Shown: positions 15,102 to 21,842 of the stretch, one piece after another
Layout of the letters: every line of letters begins with the position of its first letter
How positions within the stretch are numbered: the stretch's first letter is position 1
NCBI GenBank assembly: GCA_017995875.1
Contig: JAGOIB010000012.1
Coordinates: 1-29,904, forward strand
Length of the DNA: 29,904 nucleotides
DNA from: Saprospiraceae bacterium
GTDB lineage: Bacteria; Bacteroidota; Bacteroidia; Chitinophagales; Saprospiraceae
Direction of reading: 5' to 3'
Translations under genes and position numbers: made by a program
Notes under the pieces: generated by a model
Told to the model about the DNA's origin: nothing
Databases searched by the model: none
The model's input: the letters and a program-made list of their open reading frames with translations, nothing else

Positions 15102-16013
15102 ATGGTGACAATAACGGATGTTCCGGATGACCAACTTAAGCCTTGCCCTGCCTGCGGAAACGGGGCCTGGACAGATGCCGGCCAGGTGAAAGATTATAGT
15201 ATTTCGGGAGAGTGGTTTGGCCTGAAAGAGTGCGCTTTATGCCACCTCAAGGCAACTTTTCCTCAACCCGGTGAAAATGAAATTGGCAGGTATTACGCCT
15301 CCGAAGATTACATATCCCATAGTGATACCAAATCAGGGCTTATCAACCGTCTTTACCATACGGCCAGGGAATATATGCTCAAAAAGAAGCTCAAATGGGT
15401 TGAACAGGCTTCCGGTAAGGATTCTGGCATTCTCCTGGATGTAGGTGCCGGCACAGGGCATTTTGCGCATTTTATGCAATTGAAAGGCTGGGAAGTGACC
15501 GCCCTAGAACCGGATGAAAAGGCTCGCAAAGTAGCTGCCGAAAAATTAGGGATCAATATTCAACCCCTGGAATCTTTGAGCAAACAGGATGTCCGGTCAT
15601 TTGATGTCATCACCCTATGGCATGTGTTGGAGCACGTCCATGATCTCTCCGGATATATGGATCATTTCAGATCAATCCTCAAACCTGATGGGGTACTCAT
15701 CATTGCAGTACCAAATCATACATCGAGAGATGCCAGAAAATATGGTGCCCAATGGGCCGCCTACGATGTGCCACGACACTTGTGGCATTTTAGTCCCGCC
15801 TCGATGGAAAAGCTGATGGCCCGACATCATTTTACATTAACCGAAAAGATTCCCATGACACTGGATGCATTCTATGTCAGCATGCTCAGCGAAAAATATA
15901 AAGGCAATGATATGTTAGGATCTGTCGGCGGATTTGTTTCCGGTCTTCAGACGCTGATGGCTGCCGGCAATAATGTTGATGAGGCATCATCTGTGATTTA
16001 CATTGCACATTGA
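15102..16013 (+). CDS. Class I SAM-dependent methyltransferase with N-terminal zinc ribbon
   Basis: A 303-residue protein. Residues 15-47 hold two CxxC pairs (C15, C18 and C44, C47), a zinc-ribbon-like module. A SAM-binding Rossmann fold follows, with motif I LLDVGAGTGHF at about 111-121, acidic EPD at the end of strand 2, and LWHVLEHVHD after strand 4. This layout matches the Methyltransf_23-type proteins found near surface-polysaccharide genes in Bacteroidota, but the substrate is unknown. The ORF is open upstream to 14811, overlapping the divergent receptor. I chose 15102 because the zinc ribbon starts just after it and earlier sequence is antisense to the receptor. Heptad repeats begin at its stop. 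Confidence 0.88.
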   Translation: MVTITDVPDDQLKPCPACGNGAWTDAGQVKDYSISGEWFGLKECALCHLKATFPQPGENEIGRYYASEDYISHSDTKSGLINRLYHTAREYMLKKKLKWVEQASGKDSGILLDVGAGTGHFAHFMQLKGWEVTALEPDEKARKVAAEKLGINIQPLESLSKQDVRSFDVITLWHVLEHVHDLSGYMDHFRSILKPDGVLIIAVPNHTSRDARKYGAQWAAYDVPRHLWHFSPASMEKLMARHHFTLTEKIPMTLDAFYVSMLSEKYKGNDMLGSVGGFVSGLQTLMAAGNNVDEASSVIYIAH

Positions 16014-16017
16014 TAGA

Positions 16018-16176
16018 GTGTCGAGTTATCAGTGTCGAGTGTCGAGTTGTGACAATCGTGAGACGTGAATCGTGAGTGGTCAATTGTCAATCGTTTACCC
16101 CTTTCAGGGGGCTAGGAGGTAAATCGTAAGTCGTAAATCCAAAATCGTCAATTGTCAATCGTGAGTTGTGAGTAAA
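16018..16176. repeat. Heptad repeat array after the methyltransferase gene
   Basis: Eleven 7-base units run from 16018 to 16094 without a slip (GTGTCGA, GTTATCA, GTGTCGA, GTGTCGA, GTTGTGA, CAATCGT, GAGACGT, GAATCGT, GAGTGGT, CAATTGT, CAATCGT). A 26-base insert with a CCCC-TTTCA-GGGG hairpin follows (16095-16120), then eight more heptamers (AAATCGT ... GAGTTGT, GAGTAAA). The remaining 74 bases to the next array are AT-rich and empty. Confidence 0.88.
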
Positions 16177-16250
16177 AAATAAAAATTTATAATTATAGTA
16201 TCAAATAACTTTCGATTTGTCATTTAAAGATTTCCGTATCTTCATTTCCA

Positions 16251-16414
16251 CTTAACTGCTAACTGCTAACTGCTAACTGCTAACTGCTAACTGCTAACTG
16301 CTAACTGCTAACTGCTAACTGCTAACTGCTAACTGCTAACTGCTTAACTGCTTAACTGCTAACTACTAACTCCTAACTCCTAACTTCTAACTACTAACTA
16401 CTAACTGCTAACTT
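16251..16414. repeat. Tandem array of CTAACTG, about 23 units
   Basis: Twelve exact CTAACTG copies (16259-16342) are flanked by 8-base CTTAACTG variants and followed by diverged CTAACTA, CTAACTC and CTAACTT units up to 16414. The last eight units are less regular, suggesting an older edge. The array runs into the threonine dehydratase gene and encodes its last codons and stop. Because 7 is not a multiple of 3, every frame meets TAA (plus) or TAG (minus) once per 21 bases. Confidence 0.95.
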
Positions 16415-17344
16415 TCTTATATCTGCATTCCCACCGGAAATAATCACACCAATTCGTTTTCCTTTCATTTGATCTTTATACCGGATCACTGCTGCAACGG
16501 CTACGGCACTACTGGGTTCGATGATGATTTTCATACGTTCCCATACCCACCACATGGCAGAAAGAATTTCATCCTCACTGACCAGTAAAACTTTGGTGAC
16601 CAATTCCTTTATAATCGGAAAATTGATATCTCCCAGATTCGTCCGCAATCCGTCAGCAATCGTATCTGAAGTCTCATTGATTTCGATTTGACCCGATTGA
16701 AGTGACCTGTATGCATCATCTACATTCTCGGGTTCTGCTGCCCACACTTGTGTCATCGGAGAAAGCCAATGTGCAGCTAACGCAGTGCCTGCCAGCAAAC
16801 CACCACCGCCAACAGGCGCAATAATTATATCCAATCCCGGGATCTCTTCAACAAATTCCTGGGTACAGGTACTATTGCCAAGTATAACCTGCAAGTCGTT
16901 GGAAGGATGGATAAATGTCATTCCTCTTTCATCAATGACCTTCTTCACTGATTGTTCACGATCAATAGGCCGAGACCCACTAAAAACGATTTCCGCACCG
17001 TAACCTTTAACTGCTTCGACTTTCACGGCAGGAGCATTTTCCGGCATCACTATGCATGCTTTCACGCCTTTGATTTTTGCCGCTAAAGCAATCGCTTGTG
17101 CGAAATTGCCGGAAGAATGTGTCACAACGCCTTTGGCAAGTTGCTCTTCGTGCAATTGTGCAATAGCATGGGACGCGCCCCGCATCTTGTAGGCACCCAT
17201 GCGTTGAAAGTTTTCGCATTTCAAAAAAACTTCTGCACCTACGATAGCATCCAGGGTAGATGAAGTCAAGACTGGTGTTCGATGCACTATGGTATCAATT
17301 CTCCATCTTGCATTTAACAGTTCCTGCTTTATGGATAGGGTCAT
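16394..17344 (-). CDS. Threonine/serine dehydratase, PLP-dependent (fold type II)
   Basis: A 316-residue single-domain enzyme that deaminates threonine (and/or serine) to the 2-keto acid; the related serine racemases have the same fold. The PLP lysine is Lys53 in AYKMRGA, where SFKxRGA is usual. KCENFQ precedes it, and the glycine loop VGGGGLLAG near 175 holds the cofactor phosphate. There is no C-terminal ACT-like regulatory domain, so it is of the catabolic or racemase-like short type rather than IlvA long form. Its ATG overlaps the decarboxylase stop as ATGA. The last residues KLAVSS and the stop are encoded by the CTAACTG array, so the C-terminus is repeat-derived. Confidence 0.92.
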   Translation of the reverse strand: MTLSIKQELLNARWRIDTIVHRTPVLTSSTLDAIVGAEVFLKCENFQRMGAYKMRGASHAIAQLHEEQLAKGVVTHSSGNFAQAIALAAKIKGVKACIVMPENAPAVKVEAVKGYGAEIVFSGSRPIDREQSVKKVIDERGMTFIHPSNDLQVILGNSTCTQEFVEEIPGLDIIIAPVGGGGLLAGTALAAHWLSPMTQVWAAEPENVDDAYRSLQSGQIEINETSDTIADGLRTNLGDINFPIIKELVTKVLLVSEDEILSAMWWVWERMKIIIEPSSAVAVAAVIRYKDQMKGKRIGVIISGGNADIRKLAVSS

Positions 17345-18780
17345 GAGCTTAGTACATTATGTAAGAGTGATTGAATCAATATCCATGTGTGTTCAATATG
17401 TCTTTCTTCTGTATTTGTCTGACCTGTCACCCATCTGATAAGGCTTCTACCTTCTACTACAGCGTGAGTCATGTATGCTTTTCCACTGTTGTTGATTGCC
17501 CGGGACAACTCTTTTGTCAACTTCCCTTCCGGGTCAATGGATGGAGTTAATCTGAAGGTAAGTATATTTAGTGATCTTGGATATGCCATTTCCAAGTGCT
17601 CATCCGTAAGAAATAAGGTCTCAACCTTCTTTGCTAATGCAATATGATGTCTTAGTCTGGCTTTAATGGCATCGGTGCCGAGCAACTGCAAGGTCATCCA
17701 CAATTTAAGTGCCCTGAACCTTCTGCCTAAAGGAATCCCCCAGTCACGATAATCATTGACTTTGTCACCTTGTGATGTCACCAGGTACGATGGCGTAATG
17801 CTCATCGTCCTGACCAGCAATTCAGGATCACGTACATAATATGCACTGCAATCAAACTGGACAAACATCCACTTGTGCGGATTGAATACAAAGCTATCCG
17901 CTCCATCCAAACCTTTTCGCAAATGTGAAAATTCTTCCAGCATCAATGCTGTGCCGGCGTAGGCGGCATCCACATGGTGCCACAATCCGTATTGACCTGA
18001 AATTCGACTAATCTCGTCCACCGGATCAATAGCGCCAGTGCCTGTGGAGCCAATGGTGGAAATTATACACGTAGGTGTATAGCCGCTCCTGATGTCATTT
18101 TCTATTGCTTCCTGCAATAACTCAGGTTTCATTGACAAATTCTGATCAACACCTATTTGTACAAGATTATCTGTTCCAAACCCTGCAAGACGAACTGCTT
18201 TTTCAATACTAGAGTGGGCCTGCGCTGACGCATAGATGCGATATACAGTACCATCAAATCCTTGCTTTGAAATGCTGAATCCGGATTTCCATTCCCTTGC
18301 TGTAAGTAATGATGTCAATGTGGCAGAAGACGCTGTATCCTGAATTACACCTTGCCATCCGGAAGGCAAGCCAAGTAAATCTCTGCACCATTCCATGCAT
18401 CGCTGTTCAAGCTCTGCCGCAGCAGGTGAACTCTCCCACAACATGCATTGTGCAGACATCCCGGCTGTAAGGATTTCAGCAGCAATGGATGGAAAACTTG
18501 TATTGCCAGGAAAGAAAGCAAAGAAATCAGGATGCTGCCAATGCGTCATCCCCGGAATGATCACTTCGTCAAGCATCTTAAAAACCACATCATCCGTTAC
18601 GGGCAGCGCCGCTGGTTTTTCAGGAAATTGCTTGTATATATCTCCCGGTTGTACCAAACTTCTTACCGGATAACTTTCGATGTTTTTATAATAATCCGAA
18701 ATCCATTGCACCGCACGTGAAGCTAGTTCCACAAAGGCCTTGCGGCCGGCTTCATTATTTTGGAAAAGGATTGGATCCAT
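17341..18780 (-). CDS. PLP-dependent amino-acid decarboxylase, aromatic-L-amino-acid type (group II)
   Basis: A protein of 479 residues from the ATG at 18780. The ORF extends 20 codons further up, but that would overlap gldC by 50 bases. Hallmarks of the aromatic-amino-acid/tyrosine/glutamate decarboxylase family are HPDFFAFFPGNTSFPSI near 83-99, histidine that stacks on PLP (AQAHSS, about 186-191), HVDAAYAGTA with the aspartate that pairs with the ring nitrogen (271), and NPHKW with PLP lysine 303. It releases CO2 to give an amine; tryptophan, tyrosine, DOPA or phenylalanine are likely substrates. It is cytoplasmic and lies between gldC (10 bases upstream) and a threonine dehydratase (ATGA overlap). 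Confidence 0.93.
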   Translation of the reverse strand: MDPILFQNNEAGRKAFVELASRAVQWISDYYKNIESYPVRSLVQPGDIYKQFPEKPAALPVTDDVVFKMLDEVIIPGMTHWQHPDFFAFFPGNTSFPSIAAEILTAGMSAQCMLWESSPAAAELEQRCMEWCRDLLGLPSGWQGVIQDTASSATLTSLLTAREWKSGFSISKQGFDGTVYRIYASAQAHSSIEKAVRLAGFGTDNLVQIGVDQNLSMKPELLQEAIENDIRSGYTPTCIISTIGSTGTGAIDPVDEISRISGQYGLWHHVDAAYAGTALMLEEFSHLRKGLDGADSFVFNPHKWMFVQFDCSAYYVRDPELLVRTMSITPSYLVTSQGDKVNDYRDWGIPLGRRFRALKLWMTLQLLGTDAIKARLRHHIALAKKVETLFLTDEHLEMAYPRSLNILTFRLTPSIDPEGKLTKELSRAINNSGKAYMTHAVVEGRSLIRWVTGQTNTEERHIEHTWILIQSLLHNVLSS

Positions 18781-18790
18781 CGAAAGATGT

Positions 18791-19135
18791 TTATTGTTCA
18801 GGCGGTAGAATACCGGTTTTTTCACCAAAATAGTGAACAAACCTTCTCATTTCATTTGCAAGTTCAGTGTTCTGCGTGGATTTATAATACCCATCCGTAA
18901 GAGCCGTGAGCGCGTAAAATATTTTGCGATCCATTTCAGCAACCTGCAATTCCTTCGTCCAAAGGAATAAAGTAGACGTATCAAGCGTCTCCTTATCGAG
19001 CAATGCTAAAAAAACGGATTTACTCTCCGAAGGATGAGCCTGGTGTGCATCAGAAGCCTGCCATTCAATGGTTTCAGGAACTCTGTTGGCATCAAGTTGT
19101 ATGCGGATAGATATTTCGGAAGTGGATGTAGACAT
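18791..19135 (-). CDS. gldC: Gliding motility protein GldC
   Basis: A 114-residue soluble protein whose sequence (SEISIRIQLDANRVPETIEW, then LFLWTKELQVAEM, FVHYFGEKTG at the end) matches Bacteroidota GldC. In Flavobacterium GldC is a cytoplasmic accessory factor of gliding; it is conserved in many non-gliding members too, so gliding cannot be concluded here. The start at 19135 follows an excellent promoter (19155-19183) with a predicted 16-base leader. It is the first gene of an operon with the decarboxylase and dehydratase. In flavobacteria gldC sits beside gldB; no gldB homologue is present in this window. Confidence 0.88.
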   Translation of the reverse strand: MSTSTSEISIRIQLDANRVPETIEWQASDAHQAHPSESKSVFLALLDKETLDTSTLFLWTKELQVAEMDRKIFYALTALTDGYYKSTQNTELANEMRRFVHYFGEKTGILPPEQ

Positions 19136-19154
19136 GATTTAAAGATATGATCGG

Positions 19155-19183
19155 CAAAACTAATCAGATTATAAGTCATACAA
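19155..19183 (-). promoter_or_regulatory. Promoter of the gldC operon, TTG-N18-TAGTTTTG
   Basis: On the minus strand TTG at 19181-19183 is 18 bases from TAGTTTTG at 19155-19162. The fit to TTG-N18..20-TAnnTTTG is among the best in the window, and it sits 20 bases before the gldC ATG. Confidence 0.75.
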
Positions 19184-19344
19184 CCCCTTTGACTAAAATC
19201 AATGCCAGGAACCAAACTCGCCAAAAATGGCTCGGGAGAACGGATATTCTTTTAAACTGGCCTTTGGCTATACTAGAATGATTATAAATAAAGCACCGAC
19301 CTATTTTTTTTCCATACAGCCCGCAATACGCAGTAATTTAGGCA

Positions 19345-19361
19345 TAGGTAATTATTACCTA
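19345..19361. promoter_or_regulatory. Perfect 17-base palindrome TAGGTAAT-T-ATTACCTA
   Basis: Eight-base arms lie 25 bases upstream of the 19386 ATG. It has no T run on either strand, so it looks like a protein-binding site rather than a terminator. The rest of the 19136-19385 spacer shows nothing beyond the gldC promoter. Confidence 0.55.
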
Positions 19362-19385
19362 AAAATGATGAACTGGTAAAATGAA

Positions 19386-19919
19386 ATGACGAAACCCTTT
19401 TCAGAAATATTGACAATTGCATTTATACCAAAAGAGATTGTAATCCTTTGTTTTGCCTGGTGCTCATTTCTGATTACACTTGATCTATCTGCTCAAGATG
19501 AGATGGGCACTTTAAAAGGAAGTCCAGCCATTTTTTTACAACTCTATGGACCTGAAATTCTCGGACTGCATATCAATTATAATATCAGCAACCACTTCTC
19601 GGCGAATACCGGAATTGGACTTAATGCTGACTTCCATATAGGATCAAACTATTACATTACAAAAAGGAAACTTGGCCATTTTTCAATCTATAGTGGATTC
19701 CAGCTCATTTCTTACCATGAGTTTTCATATAGTGGCAGTTCCGGTGGCGACAGACAGAATGGTTTATATATACCAGTTGGGTTTGAATATGTAGCGCACC
19801 GGGGGTTTACGATGCAACTTGATATAGGTCCAAATTTTTACAAATACGACTATGCTCAACGCAACACAGTCCCTTTTTTCGGGTCGTTAAAAATTGGCAT
19901 CACATTTCTTCGTAAATAA
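19386..19919 (+). CDS. Hypothetical exported protein, probably outer-membrane beta barrel
   Basis: A 177-residue protein I cannot place in a named family. Residues 18-36 are hydrophobic and end in DLSAQDE, a Bacteroidota-style signal peptide cut site. From about 40 on the chain alternates aromatic and polar residues in strand-like repeats (LHINYNISNHF, YYITKRKLGHFSIYSGF, MQLDIGPNFYKY), ending in FGSLKIGITFLRK, as in small eight-stranded barrels. The start may lie further in, because 17 residues precede the hydrophobic core. A perfect 17-base palindrome lies just upstream. It converges on the oxidoreductase gene across the 9-base array. Confidence 0.7.
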   Translation: MTKPFSEILTIAFIPKEIVILCFAWCSFLITLDLSAQDEMGTLKGSPAIFLQLYGPEILGLHINYNISNHFSANTGIGLNADFHIGSNYYITKRKLGHFSIYSGFQLISYHEFSYSGSSGGDRQNGLYIPVGFEYVAHRGFTMQLDIGPNFYKYDYAQRNTVPFFGSLKIGITFLRK

Positions 19920-20060
19920 TCAAGACAATAGTAGTTCTACTGCATTTACTATGGTGATGCTCTGATTCTTATTTTTTGAAAAAAATAAAACTTGCCTTCT
20001 AGGTATACAATTTTTCAAATTCTTTTGCTTACCAGGACTTTTCACCCTTCCGCCTTTCTG

Positions 20061-20168
20061 CCTCTTCCGCCTCTTTCGCCTCTTCAGCCTCTTTCGCCTC
20101 TTCCGCCTCTTTCGCCTCTTCAGCCTCTTTCGCCTCTTTCGCCTCTTCAGCCTCTTTCGCCTCTTCAG
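20061..20168. repeat. Tandem 9-base array CCTCTT(C/T)(C/A)G, 12 units
   Basis: Twelve 9-mers lie end to end with a degenerate half unit before 20061. The last three bases alternate CCG, TCG, CAG, TCG, and this four-unit block repeats twice, giving a 36-base higher-order period, before breaking into TCG/CAG pairs. It lies in the convergent gap between the hypothetical barrel gene and the oxidoreductase. The preceding gap (19920-20060) has only a small AGTAG/CTACT inverted repeat. Confidence 0.93.
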
Positions 20169-20177
20169 CTATTCCAT

Positions 20178-20900
20178 TTATTGATTAAACACCTTCGCCA
20201 ATTTGACAATCTCACTTCCATGATGGATATGAGTGCCTTGCTCAAGGCTTTGGGCGGCCTGGACCATGGCCTTGGCAACATCATCCGCTTCAACAGGGGC
20301 AATGTCTCCAAGGATGCTCCCTGAAAAATATTGCAATCCTTTACTTAGTTGACCTGCCACTTTCTCCGCGGTTCTTTTCTCTTCCCGTTGACCTAATAGC
20401 ACAGAGGGTCTCATGATATGTATACCCCAATAGGGCAACCGACGCACATCTTCTTCAAGCTCACCTTTGACCTTGAGGTAATACACCAGGGACCTGCTAT
20501 CCGCTCCAATAGAAGAAACAAAAATGAGTTGGTTCATATTCTGCAGCGAACCGGTCTTGGCGATATTGAAAATCAGGTTGTGATCCACTTCATAAAATGC
20601 CTCTTTGCTACCTGCCTTTTTCATAGTGGTACCCAAACATATGTAGAGATCATCGCCTCGCATCAAATGCCTGAAGTTGTCCGTATGCGCCATGTCTACC
20701 TCATAATGAATCAACTTAGGATGGGTTACTTTGATAGGGTTCCGACCTATTGATATGACCTTGTCATAGGCCTGATGTACGAGCAATCGACGGATGCAGC
20801 AATTACCTACCAAACCACTGGCGCCAAAAAGGACAGCAACTTTTGTATGACGTTGTATCTCTACACCGGAAACTGAATGATCCAATAATTGGTTCGACAT
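20178..20900 (-). CDS. NAD(P)-binding oxidoreductase, TIP30/HTATIP2-like atypical short-chain dehydrogenase
   Basis: A 240-residue Rossmann-fold protein. The dinucleotide motif GASGLVG is at about residues 25-31, followed by a short acidic-to-basic turn (SIGRNP) that may favour NADPH. A middle stretch FVSSIGADSRS...YYLKVKGELEE resembles the family's degenerate YxxxK catalytic site (Y-x3-K region). IMRPSVLLGQREEKR is typical of NmrA/TIP30-like members in bacteria. The substrate is unknown. The ATG follows the DUF4249 stop by six bases, so it is the last gene of the TonB receptor operon. Its stop is ten bases from the 9-base array. Confidence 0.85.
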   Translation of the reverse strand: MSNQLLDHSVSGVEIQRHTKVAVLFGASGLVGNCCIRRLLVHQAYDKVISIGRNPIKVTHPKLIHYEVDMAHTDNFRHLMRGDDLYICLGTTMKKAGSKEAFYEVDHNLIFNIAKTGSLQNMNQLIFVSSIGADSRSLVYYLKVKGELEEDVRRLPYWGIHIMRPSVLLGQREEKRTAEKVAGQLSKGLQYFSGSILGDIAPVEADDVAKAMVQAAQSLEQGTHIHHGSEIVKLAKVFNQ

Positions 20901-20906
20901 CAGGTA

Positions 20907-21842
20907 TCAATAGGCTACTATACGGGTATAATAATTAACGCTGTAACCACCCCAGACGCCAAGCCCACCCGTAATATTGGACTGTAGACGTGTATAGCTG
21001 GAAAAAGGACCCTGGTTGGCATTCGAAAATTCAAGGGTATTCCAGAAATCAAAATTAGCTTCATCGATGGTACACCATTTAAGCGTTATGGTATCGCCAA
21101 CAAAATACAATCCAAATTCTGCAGGTTCAACATCTCCATTGTCCGTTTCCGGGTTTAATAGCTGAAAGTCAAAACTTTTACCGTCGAAAAAGAGATCTTC
21201 CTCGACGCTGGAAAAGCCGGTCTCAAGAGGACCACCGTTGGTAGACCCAAAATATCTGTAAAAATTTTTGACTCCTGCCGGATCGGATAAAAAGCACTTC
21301 AATTGAGCTAATGTGTCATTGGGCTCACCTGGTGGAGGCTCAAACCTCAAACTATCCAGTGGCACCGGCATTGGAATCTGTGTTGTGGCTGTAATGACAT
21401 CACCACCAGTAGTTATATGAAGGTTATATGTTTTGCCTACCTGAGGCTGGAGCTGATTGAGTAAATCGAGATAAACACAAAAGTCAATAGACAAGCTGTC
21501 CGCATTGAAACCAAACCGTTCAGCCACGAATTCCAGTGTAGCTGAATCCAGATCAGAAAAGCAAATTTCCTGGAAGGTCACTTCCTGGCTGCCATCAGAT
21601 ACTTTGACCTCTGCATCATGAACAAATGATTCCGTAAACTGATCAGGACCAATCTCGCCGTAAAAATTAAAAGTCTTAGTCAACAACAAGTATGGAGGTG
21701 TTGGATTATCTCCAGCTTCGAGATATCCCTCTACCACATACTTTGGACCATCACCGGACGGCACCGGCGTAAATTCCTGCTCACATCCCGCAAGAGATAT
21801 TGTCAACAGGCCTGCAACAAGTATTTGGATGTATGTCTTCAT
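20907..21842 (-). CDS. DUF4249 lipoprotein
   Basis: A 311-residue protein with a lipoprotein signal (LTISLAGC, cysteine at about 19) and the DUF4249 body: YVVEGYLEAGDNP near the start and several proline-rich beta-strand segments ending in GLGVWGGYSVNYYTRIVAY. DUF4249 proteins are surface or periplasmic lipoproteins nearly always encoded next to a TonB-dependent receptor in Bacteroidota, in a SusD-like position. It overlaps the receptor stop as ATGA, so they are made as a pair. Ligand unknown. Confidence in the family is high. Confidence 0.92.
   Translation of the reverse strand: MKTYIQILVAGLLTISLAGCEQEFTPVPSGDGPKYVVEGYLEAGDNPTPPYLLLTKTFNFYGEIGPDQFTESFVHDAEVKVSDGSQEVTFQEICFSDLDSATLEFVAERFGFNADSLSIDFCVYLDLLNQLQPQVGKTYNLHITTGGDVITATTQIPMPVPLDSLRFEPPPGEPNDTLAQLKCFLSDPAGVKNFYRYFGSTNGGPLETGFSSVEEDLFFDGKSFDFQLLNPETDNGDVEPAEFGLYFVGDTITLKWCTIDEANFDFWNTLEFSNANQGPFSSYTRLQSNITGGLGVWGGYSVNYYTRIVAY

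Noticed and set aside
16018..16414. Possible CRISPR array
   Set aside because: Repeats are 7 bases with no unique spacers of regular length and there are no cas genes in the window; the 26-base insert occurs only once.
19992..20324. 110-residue plus-strand ORF with Pro-Leu-Ser/Gln repeats
   Set aside because: It exists because the 9-base array has no stop in any frame; its 3' half is antisense to the oxidoreductase gene and it lacks a credible start signal.
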